Shown: piece by piece, positions 24,238 through 35,307 of the stretch | How positions within the stretch are numbered: position 1 is the stretch's first letter | Layout: each line of letters starts with the position of its first letter | Position numbers and translations under genes: made by a program | Assembly: GCA_029582165.1 (NCBI GenBank) | Contig: CM055877.1 | Span: forward strand, 30,834,241-30,898,240 | Direction of reading: 5' to 3' | DNA from: Portulaca oleracea | Taxonomy: Eukaryota; Streptophyta; Magnoliopsida; Caryophyllales; Portulacaceae | DNA length: 64,000 nucleotides | Notes under the pieces: model-generated | The model's database searches: none | Told to the model about the DNA's origin: nothing | The model's input: the letters and a program-made list of their open reading frames with translations, nothing else

Positions 24238-25762
24238 ATGGCAAACGAAGAATCTAAATCAAATGAGGTTTATGAACTTGAGCAACAAAAGCATTTTTGC
24301 GTGTGCAATTGTAAACAAATGGAAGAAAATAAAGTGCTACGTGAAGGTTCTCTACGTGATGGTGGTTCGTCTCATGGTGATAGTAGTGTGAAGCATAAAG
24401 TGCATGAGCGTTTGGATTTCAAAGTAGAAGTTCGAATTTAATGGTAGTCTTAATGTTGAGGATTATCTTGATTGGATACATACGGTTGAGCGTGTTTTGA
24501 GTTGAGCGATTTTAGTGATGAGCTCAAGGTGAAATCGTTGCTTTGAAATTAAGAAAACATGCTTCTATTTGGTGGACTAACCTTCAAAGAAGAGAGTTGC
24601 AAAAGGGAAAGAAAGATCCGTTCTTGGGATAAGATGAAGTCGAAGTTGCAATCCAAGTTCCTTCCCGATCATACGTCCACGACAACTACTACAATTGCAA
24701 AGCTTGTCCAGGCTCTAAATCGGTCGAAGAATACACAAGGGAGTTTGAACACCTCCTTTGGCGTTGTGATCTCAAAGAGAAGGAACCACAAATTCAGTGC
24801 GTTACTTGATTGGTTTGAATGATTGGATCGTCATATAGTTGAATTACATTCATATGAATCCCTTGATGAGCTAAGTAACTTGGCTATGAAAGTGGAAAGA
24901 CAAAGGAAGAAAAGGGCCAGAAGCTCAAGACCCTATGCTCCACTCCCTTACTCTCAAACACAATCAAAGCTCCACAAAATTAGCCCCCATCCTCCTTAAA
25001 CCCTACGCCAAACCCACATTAAACCAGCCACAAATCCCCATCAAACCCAAGTCCAAGAACCAAGAACATAGCTCCAAGAAGGTGTTTCGATGCGAGGTTG
25101 GGACATTATGCTTGAGTGTCCAAACAAGCGAGTAGTGTCTTTGGTGGAATACCAAGTGCTTTATATGTAGGCCGAGTATGAGAAAGAAGAAGAAGTTAAG
25201 GTTGGCCAAAGATGAGGAAGATGTAGTAGAAGAATACGTGGAAGAGGGATGAAGGAGAACTACTTGTGGTAGAAAGGGCCTTGAATATCACAAATGTAGA
25301 AAGATCAACTCTGAAGAGAAGCAATTTTTCGCTCGTTGTACCATCCAAGGAGAGTATGCTCCTTGATCATAGATGGAGGAAGTTGCACCAATGCCGCCTC
25401 TACAACAACGGTCAAGAAGTTGCAAATAGAGATTAGCCCACATCCCACACCCTACAATGATGGCTAAACCTTGGGCAAGGCATTCGTGTGGATCAACGAG
25501 TTTTGGTGAGTCTTTCAATTGGAAAGAATTATCAAGATTCATTGTGGTGTGATATAGTTCCCATGGATACTTGTCATGTTTTATTGGGAAGGCCATGGTT
25601 ATATGATAGACATGTCATACATGATGGGAGGGCGACACTTACACTCACCATCAACCAAAGAGGATCACTTTGGCACCTCTTGATCCACCATCTCGGCAAA
25701 AGGAGAAACGTCATATTGTGTCAATCATGAAGATGGAGTATCAAGGGCATGAAGAGTATAAG
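24238..25762 (+). pseudogene. gag-pro of A unit a8, cut by LTR-B1
   Basis: A family A gag-pro from ATG 24238 through the Gag core, knuckle and protease-like domain. It stops abruptly after GCATGAAGAGTATAAG, where other copies continue GATCCTATTC. The next base is the T of the LTR-B1 start. It therefore lacks the basic tail, polypurine tract and right LTR. The protease part is open in 25488-25730. It shares the TAG near 24981 and the AGAACATAGC deletion form with a7. Confidence 0.88.
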
Positions 25763-26840
25763 TGATGTATATTTCCCTAGCTATATACATCAAGGCCTAG
25801 CTAAAGGACCTCAATCTAGCTAGAAGCTACAAATGTCGCCTTGGGTATCAACAACTACAAGGGTTTATTAGCTCAAGGAAGAAAGCATGAAGGACCTTGA
25901 TGTTATTCTAGCTTACATGGAGTTACTCTCATTTGGAGGACATCAATGAGCATAAATAACTCTCAAGTCCTTATTGAGAAGTCATCTCTCAGCGTGACAA
26001 AGGACTCCATCAAGTCAGATTCGATATTTTGCTCTATAACTCTATATCCATACATCTATTGAGGAAATCATCAAAAGACAGATTGGAGCTCTTTCAATAA
26101 GCTTTCCAATGGTTTTTGAATCAATGAAAACGGACAAGTATTGAAGGAGTTATAGCAATTTCTTTCTAGAGTTGTATTTTAGAGTTTATGATGTCATAAA
26201 TAGGATATATGATGTAATAGTTGATTCTTGGTTTCTTGAACCCTAGGTACACGTCCAAGGGGTCTCTAAAGTAGTATAAATAGACCCCTAGGGTGCCATT
26301 GTATTCATTCAATTCAAGTCATTCAATAAATCAAAAACAAACACAAGGTGTTGTTTTCTCTCTAGTTTTGAGCTAGAGCTTTCGTTTCTCTTGAGGGAGA
26401 ACGAGTATCCCCTTCTTCTATTCTAAGATTGGCTATCTTAGATGGTGATAGGAAGGAATTGAAGAGTCTTGGAGGTGGTGTGCCTATATCCTTCAAGAGA
26501 GCTTCAAATCGCCATTATCATTCAACCATTCAACGGCATTCATCAAGAATTCATCAAGAACTCATCAAGCATTCAATCATCTTCATTCGTTCTTCAAACG
26601 TTCAAAGAGTGTCGTTCATCATCATTCTTCATTCGTCATTCCATCATTCGTCATTCATCCATCGTTCATCAAACTTCAATTGATCTTGGTAAACGAATCA
26701 CTCCATCTTTTCGTTTATCTTCATCCATTATCATTCATTTTTGGATCCTTGAGAACTTTGAGAAGCAAGATTCTTATCTTGGTTTTTAAAGATCCTTAAA
26801 TCGTGTGTAATGTGATCATCTTTGATCCCATTATGCATCA
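25763..26840 (+). repeat. LTR-B1 (family B LTR, diverged 5' end)
   Basis: 1078 bases. It begins TGATGTATATTTCCCTAGC rather than TGATGCATAATAGCC as in the other B LTRs, and ends ATTATGCATCA. TATAAATA is at 26275-26282. U3 is unlike A or C. The R/U5 part is rich in CATTCATC-type short motifs. It abuts the interrupted A gag-pro exactly at its first base, as expected of an integration end. An intact PBS follows. Confidence 0.92.
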
Positions 26841-26844
26841 AATT

Positions 26845-26857
26845 TGGTATCAGAGCT
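26845..26857 (+). promoter_or_regulatory. Primer-binding site after LTR-B1
   Basis: Intact TGGTATCAGAGCT four bases after LTR-B1. Leader to 27081. Confidence 0.9.
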
Positions 26858-27081
26858 TAGGAGATTGATTCTCTTGGTTCTTGATCCATCTTTCCCCCAT
26901 CATCACGCCACCCATGAGTTCTTCCAAGAACTCATAAAGAACTCATAAAGAACCATAAACTCCACAAAGAACCCATAGCCCAAACACAACCCGCCCCAAA
27001 TACAAACCTCTCTCGTCCTTTACCCATCCAAAACCCCTAAACCATGAATCTTGCAATTTTTTTGCACCAAGATTGATCAAG

Positions 27082-27153
27082 ATGGACGATTCTAGCAAGA
27101 ATTCCCAACGTGAGCTACAATGCTTGAAGCAACAACTTGATGATCTCACCAAA
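27082..27153 (+). pseudogene. B gag stub, 24 codons, interrupted by LTR-B2
   Basis: ATG then MDDSSKNSQRELQCLKQQ, matching the N-terminus of B gag at 28481. After LTK the reading frame runs into the TGA formed by the first bases of LTR-B2. It is the left end of an outer B element disrupted by another B LTR. Confidence 0.8.
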
Positions 27154-28222
27154 TGATGCATAATAGCCTAGCTATATACATCAAGGTTAGCTAAGAGGAC
27201 TTTGATCTAGCTTCAAGTTACAAAAACATCAACGACATCATCAATTACAATGGTTTATTAAGCTCTATACATCAAGGAAGCAAGCATGAAGGACCTTGAT
27301 GTTATTCTAGCTTACATGGAGTTACTCTCATATATGGAAGTCATCAATGAGCTCAAAATACTCGTGATAAGAGTCCTTATTGAATTAGCGGCAATGGAGG
27401 ACCTTATCAAGTACAGATTCGATATTTTGCTCTATAACTCTAGATCCATACATCTATTGAGGAAATCATCAAAAGACAGATTGGAGCTCTTTCAATAAGC
27501 TTTCCAATGGTTTTGAATCAATGAAAACGGACAAGTATTGAAGGAGTTATAGCAATTTCTTTCTAGAGTTGTATTTTAGAGTTTATGATGTCATAAATAG
27601 GATATATGATGTAATAGTTGATTCTTGGTTTCTTGAACCCTAGGTACACGTCCAAGGGTCCCTAAAGTAGTATAAATAGACCCTAGGGTGCCATTGTATT
27701 CATTCAATTCAAGTCATTCAATAAATCAAATACAAACACAAGGTGTTGTTTTCTCTCTAGTTTTGAGCTAGAGTTTTCGTTTCTCTTGAGGGAGAGCAGT
27801 ATCCCCTTCTTCTATTCTAAGGTTGGCTACCTTAGATGGTGAAAGGAAGGAATTGAAGAGTCTTGAAGGTGGTGTGCCTATATCCTTCAAGAGAGCTTCA
27901 AATCGCCATTATCATTCAACCATTCAAACGACATTCATCAAGAATTCATCAAGAACTCATCAAGCATTCAATCATCTTCATTCATTCTTCAAGCGTTCAA
28001 GGAGTGTCGTTCATCAACATTTATCAATCGTTTATCTTCATCCATCGTTCATCAAACTTCCATTTGATCTTGGTAAACGAATTAATCCCTCTTTTCGTTT
28101 ATCTTCATCCATTATCATTCATTTTTGGATCCTTAAGAACTTTGAGAAGGAGATTCTTATCTTCGTTTTAAAGATCCTTAATCCTTTTGTGTAATGTGAT
28201 CTTTTGGTCCCATTATGCATCA
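27154..28222 (+). repeat. LTR-B2 (family B LTR)
   Basis: 1069 bases, TGATGCATAATAGCC start, ATTATGCATCA end, TATAAATA at 27671-27678. An intact PBS follows. Confidence 0.93.
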
Positions 28223-28226
28223 AAAT

Positions 28227-28239
28227 TGGTATCAGAGCT
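28227..28239 (+). promoter_or_regulatory. Primer-binding site of the full-length B element
   Basis: Intact TGGTATCAGAGCT. The leader runs to the gag ATG at 28481. Confidence 0.9.
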
Positions 28240-28480
28240 TAGGAGATTGATTCTCTTAGTTCTTGATCCACCTTTTTACCATCTTTCCATCACAAACCCA
28301 TCCCCACCATTCCCGTCATCACGCCACCCATAAGTTCTCCCAAGAACTCATAAAGAACCATAAACTCCCCAAAGAACCCATAGCCCAAACACAATCCGCC
28401 CCAAATACAAATCTCGTCCTTTACCCATCCAAAGCCCTAAACCATGAATCTTGCAATCTTTTGCACCAAGATTGATCAAG

Positions 28481-31400
28481 ATGGGCGATTCTAGCAAGAA
28501 TTCTCAACGTGAGCTACAATGCTTGAAGCAACAAATTGATGATCTTGCCAAGCAAATGGAAGAATGTGGAATTCTTCCAAGGGATCAAGCGCAAAATCAC
28601 GTGTGGTTCACTCTTCTAATGATGAATATGAAGCTCCTTACGAATGGAGCACACGTTTGAATAAGAAGAAGGGATATCATGTCGAAGAATTTTCGCCAAT
28701 CAAAGAGACCACATCATCAAACTTGCAAGAATGAAGCAAGGGAGCATGGGCGTGGTTCCATACGATACAATTCGAGAATGCAACTATGGAAGTATGCTCT
28801 TGAGGAGGATGACCCCAAGTCTTGGTATGTTACTTAAGTGGTCTTAATGATTACATTGGAGATATTGTTGTATGTCAATTTTATTCAAACTTGGAAGAGT
28901 TAAGTTCTTTGGCTTTTAATGTTGAGATGGAGGCAAAGATGAAAGAAACTTGGGGTGAGAACCATCTACAACTAAAACCAAACATACCAACCACAAAACC
29001 CACGCCAAGAACATCCCACAACCGCCCCAAATCAATCCCAAACCTCACGTCGAAAGACCTACAAAACAGCCCTACAACATCCTATCCATAGCTCCACAAA
29101 ACAAGCCTTAGACCTCTCTATACCTACTGCCCAAAACTCCTCAAAACAGCCCAAAACCTTCCCACTCCTATTGTCCAAGAACAGGAAATAATTGTTCCAT
29201 GTTCATGTCTACATTGCCAAAGTTTTGATCATATTGATAGCGATTGTCCTAATGAGAATGAAGTATCTTTGGTTGATTGTCAAACATCATTAAGCATGCA
29301 ACAGAAATTGAAAGTGTGGTATTTGATGTATTTGTGAGCATGAGGATGTTCATAAACTTGGCATAAATGAGGTATGTAGCGTGCCTCATGAAGTACGAGG
29401 AAGAAAAAGAAGAGGATATTATACTAGAAGCGATGTATGTAGAAGAATTAAGTGGAGAAGAGTTGCTTGTTGTAAGTAGAGTCTTGAAAGAGACTAGTGT
29501 ATCAAATGATCTACAACAAAGAGAGCCTATTTCTTACTCTCAATATACCATTCAAAAGAAGTATGTCCATTGAATCAAGAGGAGAAGATTGTACTTCCCA
29601 TTGTAGTATTGACGAGGGCATTGATCTTGACATTGACGTTTCTACAAAGAGGATCAAAATGAAGGATTTGGAGAGCTATTCACTTCCTACTCTACACGTT
29701 TATGGCGACAACATACACCTTGATCCAAGAAGTTTAGTAAGTCTTTGTTTTTACAAGATTTGCAAAGATTCATTATATTGTAATATTACTTCTATGGATT
29801 TTGTTATACTTTGTTTGGAAAATCAAAGTTGTATGATTGGAGTATCATGCTCCAAGAGACGTCCTTATTACCCTCTTGTAACTCATGGCCACGGAGGATC
29901 AAGCATTCTTATGACACTTATGGAGAATAAGTATCATGAATTTGAAGAACGAGAGTCTAATTCTTACACCAATGGAGGTTGGAAACCGTAGCGTATAAAG
30001 GATCAAGATCCTATGCCATCACTTGTTCTCATTTGTGAATATTTGGATGAAAGACAAGCACCATCGACAAGTGACTTCTCTCACTTATCTCTTTGGGATC
30101 AAGCTCAAGTCGTGCATAACTACATCAACGGTTTTGATTCTCATAGTATGCAACATATTTTGAAAGAGTATGTACCATTACAATGTAAAAGATTATATTT
30201 GTATACTTTGGTAACATTTTTGTATGTAGTAGAAGTAGAAAGGAGTATGTAAATCCTTTGGAGTTAGTCTTGATCATGACAAAGCACGAGGAGCCACAAG
30301 GAGAATGGAGAAGTACTTGGAGAATTGTCCTTACCTCTCGTCCAGAATGAGCTAACTCAACATATCTCATCAAATGGAGTAATTCAAGTGGACAAAAGGA
30401 AGAAAGGAAATATTCAAGAAGGATCCATACTTGCATCTATACTTGAGGTACTATGTCTCTTAAAGGATGCTAAAGATCATAATATTCTTTTATTTCCTAT
30501 TCTCGCATCATATCTGTTCATTACAAATGGAGTTGAGAAAGGTGAAGTCCTATCTCAAGGAAGTTGTCCCATGGATTATTTTGGTGATATACTAATTGGA
30601 GAAAGGAGAAGCTTCATGCTTATGGCTTTACATTCATACTTGTTGTTATCATGAGGATATTTGAGCAAAGGATTGTTATCATAGAGGATTCATCCTTAAG
30701 CTTTGTGATTCTTACAAAGTATTGAGTATGCTTCATATGATAAGGAGATCAAGCCATCGTTATACTTTGAGATGAAGTACTTGATTTGTTCATCAAAATC
30801 AAGTCACTTGGAGAAGCAAGTCCTTTGACTAAAGGAAGTTTTCTAACGAGGAGATACATGTTTGATTCAAAATTACTCGAGCTTGGATATATCAAGGAGT
30901 TATATGAAGATGATGATGATTTTAAAGAAGTATTCAAGGTATGTGAAGCATCATCAACAACCCTTTCATATTACTCATGGGTTTCTTTTCAAAGGAATCA
31001 ATTGTGTATTCCAAGGAGTGGAATTCGTGACTTCTTAATCATGGAAGTGCATGGAAGTTCTTTTGATCATTTGGGTCTTCTCAATCGTATTACAAGATGA
31101 AGGAGTATTATTTCGGCAAGCATGATCGTTGACATTGAGCAAACGTTACAATGTTGTGATATTTGCAATCCTTCTATACTATATGGAGATGAAAGCTTGA
31201 ATTCTAAGGTTGAAGTACCGTTGATTCAAGGAAGTCTTACTATTGTCTTCATCATGAGTTACGAGCTTATGAATCTATACTTTGAAGTTGAGAAGTTATA
31301 TGAGGTTTCTACATTCTCTATGAAGAAACGAGATTTGAAGTTCCATAATGTCATTGGATTAGTTATGAGAAAATTTGGAAGAAAGTGGAAGTTCAAGTCA

Positions 31401-31556
31401 AGCATCAAAGGAATCTATGATGATTTCAAAGCGTTTAAGAAGAGAGTTTGTAGTCTCTTCAAGAAGCAAGTTGATGGGAACAACACATATGGAAAGACAT
31501 CTTACAAAGAAGGAAGAAGGGCTTTGAAGAAGAAGTTTATATATGATCACTTGTGA
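28481..31556 (+). pseudogene. B gag-pro with collapsed pol remnant (copy b1)
   Basis: From ATG 28481, MGDSSKNSQRELQCLKQQ forms a short coiled coil. The Gag core is heavily reduced: most of the capsid domain is missing and the end is seen as LSGLNDYIGDIVVCQFY near 28840. A CCHC knuckle CLHCQSFDHIDSDCP lies near 29200. An acidic linker (GEELLVVSRVLKETSV) matches the A/C linker GELLVVERALNITNV. The protease-like region is diverged, with IDEGIDLD where A has IIDGGSCTN. Beyond it, not found in A or C, come collapsed pol sequences (30560-31180) and a tail with SIKGIYDDFKAFKK shared with A/C. Many stops and frameshifts interrupt it. Confidence 0.85.
30786..31180 (+). pseudogene. Integrase N-terminal (HHCC) remnant, B copy b1
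   Basis: The order TRRYMFDSKLLELGYIKELY, then EDDDDFKEVF, then CIPR, then LIMEVHG matches the Ty3/gypsy linker between RNase H and integrase (SRR...LG-E-IKELY...DPDF, CIP-S-R--LI-E-HG). HG, DHLG and the later CCDIC supply the zinc ligands. A frameshift falls after DHLGL in this copy. The integrase catalytic core (D,D-35-E) is absent. Confidence 0.75.
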
Positions 31557-31652
31557 GTACGAATCAAAGAAGTTTTGTGATTAAAGTTATATGGTGTTTT
31601 TCTTTAAAGAAAGTCTTGTCTAAAGTTTGAGGCAAACTTTTCAGGAGGAGAA

Positions 31653-32703
31653 TGATGCATAATAGCCTAGCTATATACATCAAGGTTAGCTAAGAGGACT
31701 TTGATCTAGCTTCAAGTTACAAAAACATCAACGACATCATCAATTACAATGGTTTATTAAGCTCTATACATCAAGGAAGCAAGCATGAAGGACCTTGATG
31801 TTATTCTAGCTTACATGGAGTTACTCTCATATATGGAAGTCATCAATGAGCTCAAAATACTCTCGTCAATAAGAGTAATTAATGAATTAGAGGCAATGGA
31901 GGAACTTATAAAGTACATTTCGATATTTTGCTCTATAACTATATATCCATTCATCTATTGAGGAAATCATCAAAAGAAAGATTGGAGCTCTTTCAATAAG
32001 CTTTCCAATGGTTTTTGAATCAATGAAAACGGACAAGTATTGAAGGAGTTATAGCAATTTCTTTCTAGAGTTGTATTTTAGAGTTTATGATGTCATAAAT
32101 AGGATATATGATGTAATAGTTGATTCTTGGTTTCTTGAACCCTAGGTACACGACAAAGGGGTCCCTAAAGTAGTATAAATAGACCCCCTAGGGTGCCATT
32201 GTATTCATTCAATTCAAGTCATTCAATAAATCAAATACAAACACAAGGTGTTGTTTTCTCTCTAGTTTTGAGCTAGAGTTTTCGTTTCTCTTGAGGGAGA
32301 ACGAGTATCCCCTTCTTCTATTCTAAGGTTGGCTACCTTAGTTGGTGAAAGGAAGGAATTGAAGAGTCTTGAAGGTGGTGTGCCTATATCCTTCAAGAGA
32401 GCTTCAAATCGCCATTATCATTCAACCATTCAAACGACATTCATCAAGAATTCATCAAGAATTCATCAAGAACTCATCAAGCATTCAATCATATTCATTC
32501 ATTCTTCAAACGTTCAAGGAGTGTCGTTCATCAAACTTCCATTTGATCTTGGTAAACGAATTAATCCCTCTTTTCGTTTATCTTCATCCATTATCATTCA
32601 TTTTTGGATCCTTAAGAACTTTGAGAAGGGAGATTCTTATCTTCGTTTTTAAAGATCCTTAATCCTTTTGTGTAATGTGATCTTTTGGTCCCATTATGCA
32701 TCA
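31653..32703 (+). repeat. LTR-B3 (family B LTR), no PBS after it
   Basis: 1051 bases, TATAAATA at 32174-32181. It is preceded by the polypurine tract tcaggaggagaa. Directly after CATCA comes AAAAGGAAATC, a site inside B gag, so PBS, leader and Gag N-terminal part are missing on its right side. Confidence 0.92.
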
Positions 32704-34115
32704 AAAAGGAAATCATTGTTCCAAGTACATGTCTACATTGCCAAAGTTTTGATCAAATTGAAAGTGCATGTCCTAAGGAGAAAGAAGTATCTTTGGTTGA
32801 TTGTCAAACATCATTAAGCATGCAACCAGAAATTGAAAGTGTGGTATTTGATGTATTTGACGAGCATGAGGATGTTCATAAACTTGGCATAAATGAGGTA
32901 TGTAGCGTGCCTCATGAAGTACACGAGGAAGAAAAAGAAGAGGATATTGTACTAGAAACGATGTATGTAGAAGAATTAAGTGGAGAAGAGTTGCTTGTTG
33001 TAAGTAGAGTCTTGAAAGAGACTAGTGTATCAAATGATCTACAACAAAGAGAGCCTATTTCTTACTCTCAATATACCATTCAAAAAGAAGTATGTCCATT
33101 GAATCAAGAGGGAGAAGATTGTACTTCCCATTGTAGTATTGGCGAGGGCATTGATCTTGACATTGACGTTTCTACAAAGAGGATCAAAATGAAGGATTTG
33201 GAGAGCTATTCACTTCTACTCTACGTTTATGACGACAACATACACCTTGATCCAAGAAGTTTAGTAAGTCTTTGTTTTACAAGATTTGCAAAGATTCATT
33301 ATATTGTAATATTACTTCTATGGATTTTGTTATACTTTGTTTGGAAAATCAAAGTTGTATGATTGGAGTATCATGCTCCAAGAGACGCCCTTATTACCCT
33401 CTTGTAACTCATGGCCCACGGAGGATCAGCATTCTTATGACACTTATGGAGAATAAGTATCATGAATTTGAAGAACCAAGGAGTCTAATTCTTACACCAA
33501 TGGAGGTTGGAAACCGTAGCGTATAAAGGATCAAGATCCTATGCCATCACTTGTTCTCATTTGTGAATATTTGGATGAAAGACAAGCACCATCGACAAGT
33601 GACTTCTCTCACTTATCTCTTTGGGATCAAGCTCAATTCGTGCATAACTACATCAACGGTTTTGATTCTCATAGTATGCAACATATTTTGAAAGAGTATG
33701 TACCATTACCATGTTGTGATATTTGCAATCCTTCTATACTATATGAAGATGAAAGCTTGAATTCTAAGGTTGAAGTACCATGGATTCAAGGAAGTCTTAC
33801 TATTGTCTTCATCATGAGTTACGAGCTTATGAATCTATACTTTGAAGTTGAGAAGTTATATGAGGTTTCTACATTCTCTATGAAGAAACGAGATTTGAAG
33901 TTCCATAATGTCATTGGATTAGTTATGAGAAAATTTGGAAGAAAGTGGAAGTTCAAGTCAAGCATCAAAGGAATCTATGATGATTTCAAAGCGTTTAAGA
34001 AGAGAGTTTGTAGTCTCTTCAAGAAGCAAGTTGTGAGAACAACACATATGGAAAGACATCTTACAAAGAAGGAAGAAGGGCTTTGAAGAAGAAGTTTATA
34101 TATGATCACTTGTGA
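32704..34115 (+). pseudogene. Truncated B internal coding remnant (copy b2), no PBS
   Basis: It begins just upstream of the knuckle, whose His is replaced by Gln (CLHCQSFDQIESACP), breaking the CCHC set. The acidic linker is open to 33362. The protease-like remnant follows in other frames (33272-33526). The stretch from about 30178 to 31145 of copy b1 is missing, joining HILKEYVPL directly to CCDICNPS, so the integrase His ligands are lost. The C-terminal tail with IKGIYDDFKAFKK remains. The final TGA at 34113-34115 is reached only after frame changes. Confidence 0.85.
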
Positions 34116-34215
34116 GTACGAATCAAAGAAGTTTTGTGATTAAAGTTATATGGTGTTTTTCTTTAAAGAAAGTCTTGTCTAAAGTTTGAGGCAAACTTTT
34201 TCAACAGGGGGAGAA

Positions 34216-35307
34216 TGATGCATAATAGCCTAGCTATATACATCAAGGTTAGCTAAGAGGACTTTGATCTAGCTTCAAGTTACAAAAACATCAACGACAT
34301 CATCAATTACAATGGTTTATTAAGCTCTATACATCAAGGAAGCAAGCATGAAGGACCTTGATGTTATTCTAGCTTACATGGAGTTACTCTCATATATGGA
34401 AGTCATCAATGAGCTCAAAATACTCTCGTGATAAGAGTCCTTATTGAATTAGCGGCAATGGAGGACCTTATCAAGTACAGTTCGATATTTTGCTCTATAA
34501 CTCTAGATCCATACATCTATTGAGGAAATCATCAAAGACAGATTGGAGCTCTTTCAATAAGCTTTCCAATGGTTTTGAATCAATGAAAACGGACAAGTAT
34601 TGAAGGAGTTATAGCAATTTCTTTCTAGAGTTGTATTTTAGAGTTTATGATGTCATAAATAGGATATATGATGTAATAGTTGATTCTTGGTTTCTTGAAC
34701 CCTAGGTACACGTCCAAGGGTCCCTAAAGTAGTATAAATAGACCCTAGGGTGCCATTGTATTCATTCAATCCAAGTCATTCACATTGAATTTTTAGAAAT
34801 CAAACACATGTTGTGTTCTTTCTAGCCTTTGTGCTAGGTTCTTTTCGTTTCTCTCTTGTGGGATTCGAATTATCCTTCTTCTAGCTAAGGTTGGCATCCT
34901 TAGTGGTGAAAGGAAGGAATTGGAGTATTCTTGAAGGTGGTGATTGTATCCTTCAAAGAGTCTTCAAAAGCCATCGACTATCCAACGATCATTCATCCAT
35001 TTATCATCCATTTCGTGTTCTTCATCAAGAATTCAACAAGAATTCATCTAGCCTTCATCAAGAAGCGTTTGTTCTTCATTAAACACGTCCAAGCTTCATT
35101 CGTCATCATCATTCAACGTTCGTCCATTCATTTGTTCATTGTTTCCATTCGTTTGGTAACCTTCTTTCATAGTTCTTTCCATCTTTTTCATCCATTTCTA
35201 TGCCATTTTTGGTTCTTTGGAACTTTGAGAAGGGAGATTCTTATCTTCGTTTTTAAAGATCCTTAATCCTTTTGTGTAATGTGATCTTTTGGTCCCATTA
35301 TGCATCA
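34216..35307 (+). repeat. Chimeric LTR: family B left half, family C right half
   Basis: 1092 bases. From TGATGCATAATAGCC through the TATA box (34733-34740) to GCCATTGTATTCATTCAAT it matches B LTRs. From about 34770 (CAAGTCATTCACATTGAAT) to the CATCA end it matches C LTRs, including the CTAGCCTTTGTGCTAGG hairpin. The switch falls in a shared ATTCATTCAAT/CAAGTCATTCA stretch. It is followed directly by C gag without a PBS. Confidence 0.9.

Larger units (their letters stand above)
1..25762 (+). repeat. Head-to-tail array of family A LTR-retrotransposon units
   Basis: Eight LTRs (starting at 1759, 4842, 7941, 11039, 14059, 17084, 20115 and 23153) alternate with nine internal regions, all in the same orientation. 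LTR-to-LTR period is 3083, 3099, 3098, 3020, 3025, 3031 and 3038 bases. Adjacent internal regions share one LTR, so these are not independent insertions with their own flanking duplications. Each complete internal region has PBS, leader, gag-pro and polypurine tract in order. Unequal recombination between LTRs, or rolling-circle-like amplification, would produce this pattern. The array is cut on the left by the window and on the right by LTR-B1 inside the last gag-pro. Confidence 0.95.
27154..32703 (+). mobile_element. Full-length family B element (LTR-B2, internal, LTR-B3)
   Basis: 5550 bases with LTR, PBS, leader, gag-pro, collapsed pol, polypurine tract and LTR. Left flank is CCAAA and right flank AAAAG, so there is no matching target duplication. 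The flanking sequence on both sides is B internal DNA, collinear but about 0.7 kb apart in the B map. It may be a nested B-in-B insertion later altered by recombination or target deletion. The two LTRs differ by a roughly 35-base segment (near 28016-28050), so they are not a freshly inserted pair. Confidence 0.8.

Noticed and set aside
26429..26789. Open frames in the LTR R/U5 region rich in His/Ser/Phe (for example HHSSFIHRSS)
   Set aside because: They are translations of CATTCATC-type low-complexity LTR sequence, present in two overlapping frames and outside the coding region.
27154..32703. Target-site duplication for the full-length B element
   Set aside because: Flanks are CCAAA and AAAAG; the AAA overlap is shorter than the 5-bp duplication seen for the nested C element.
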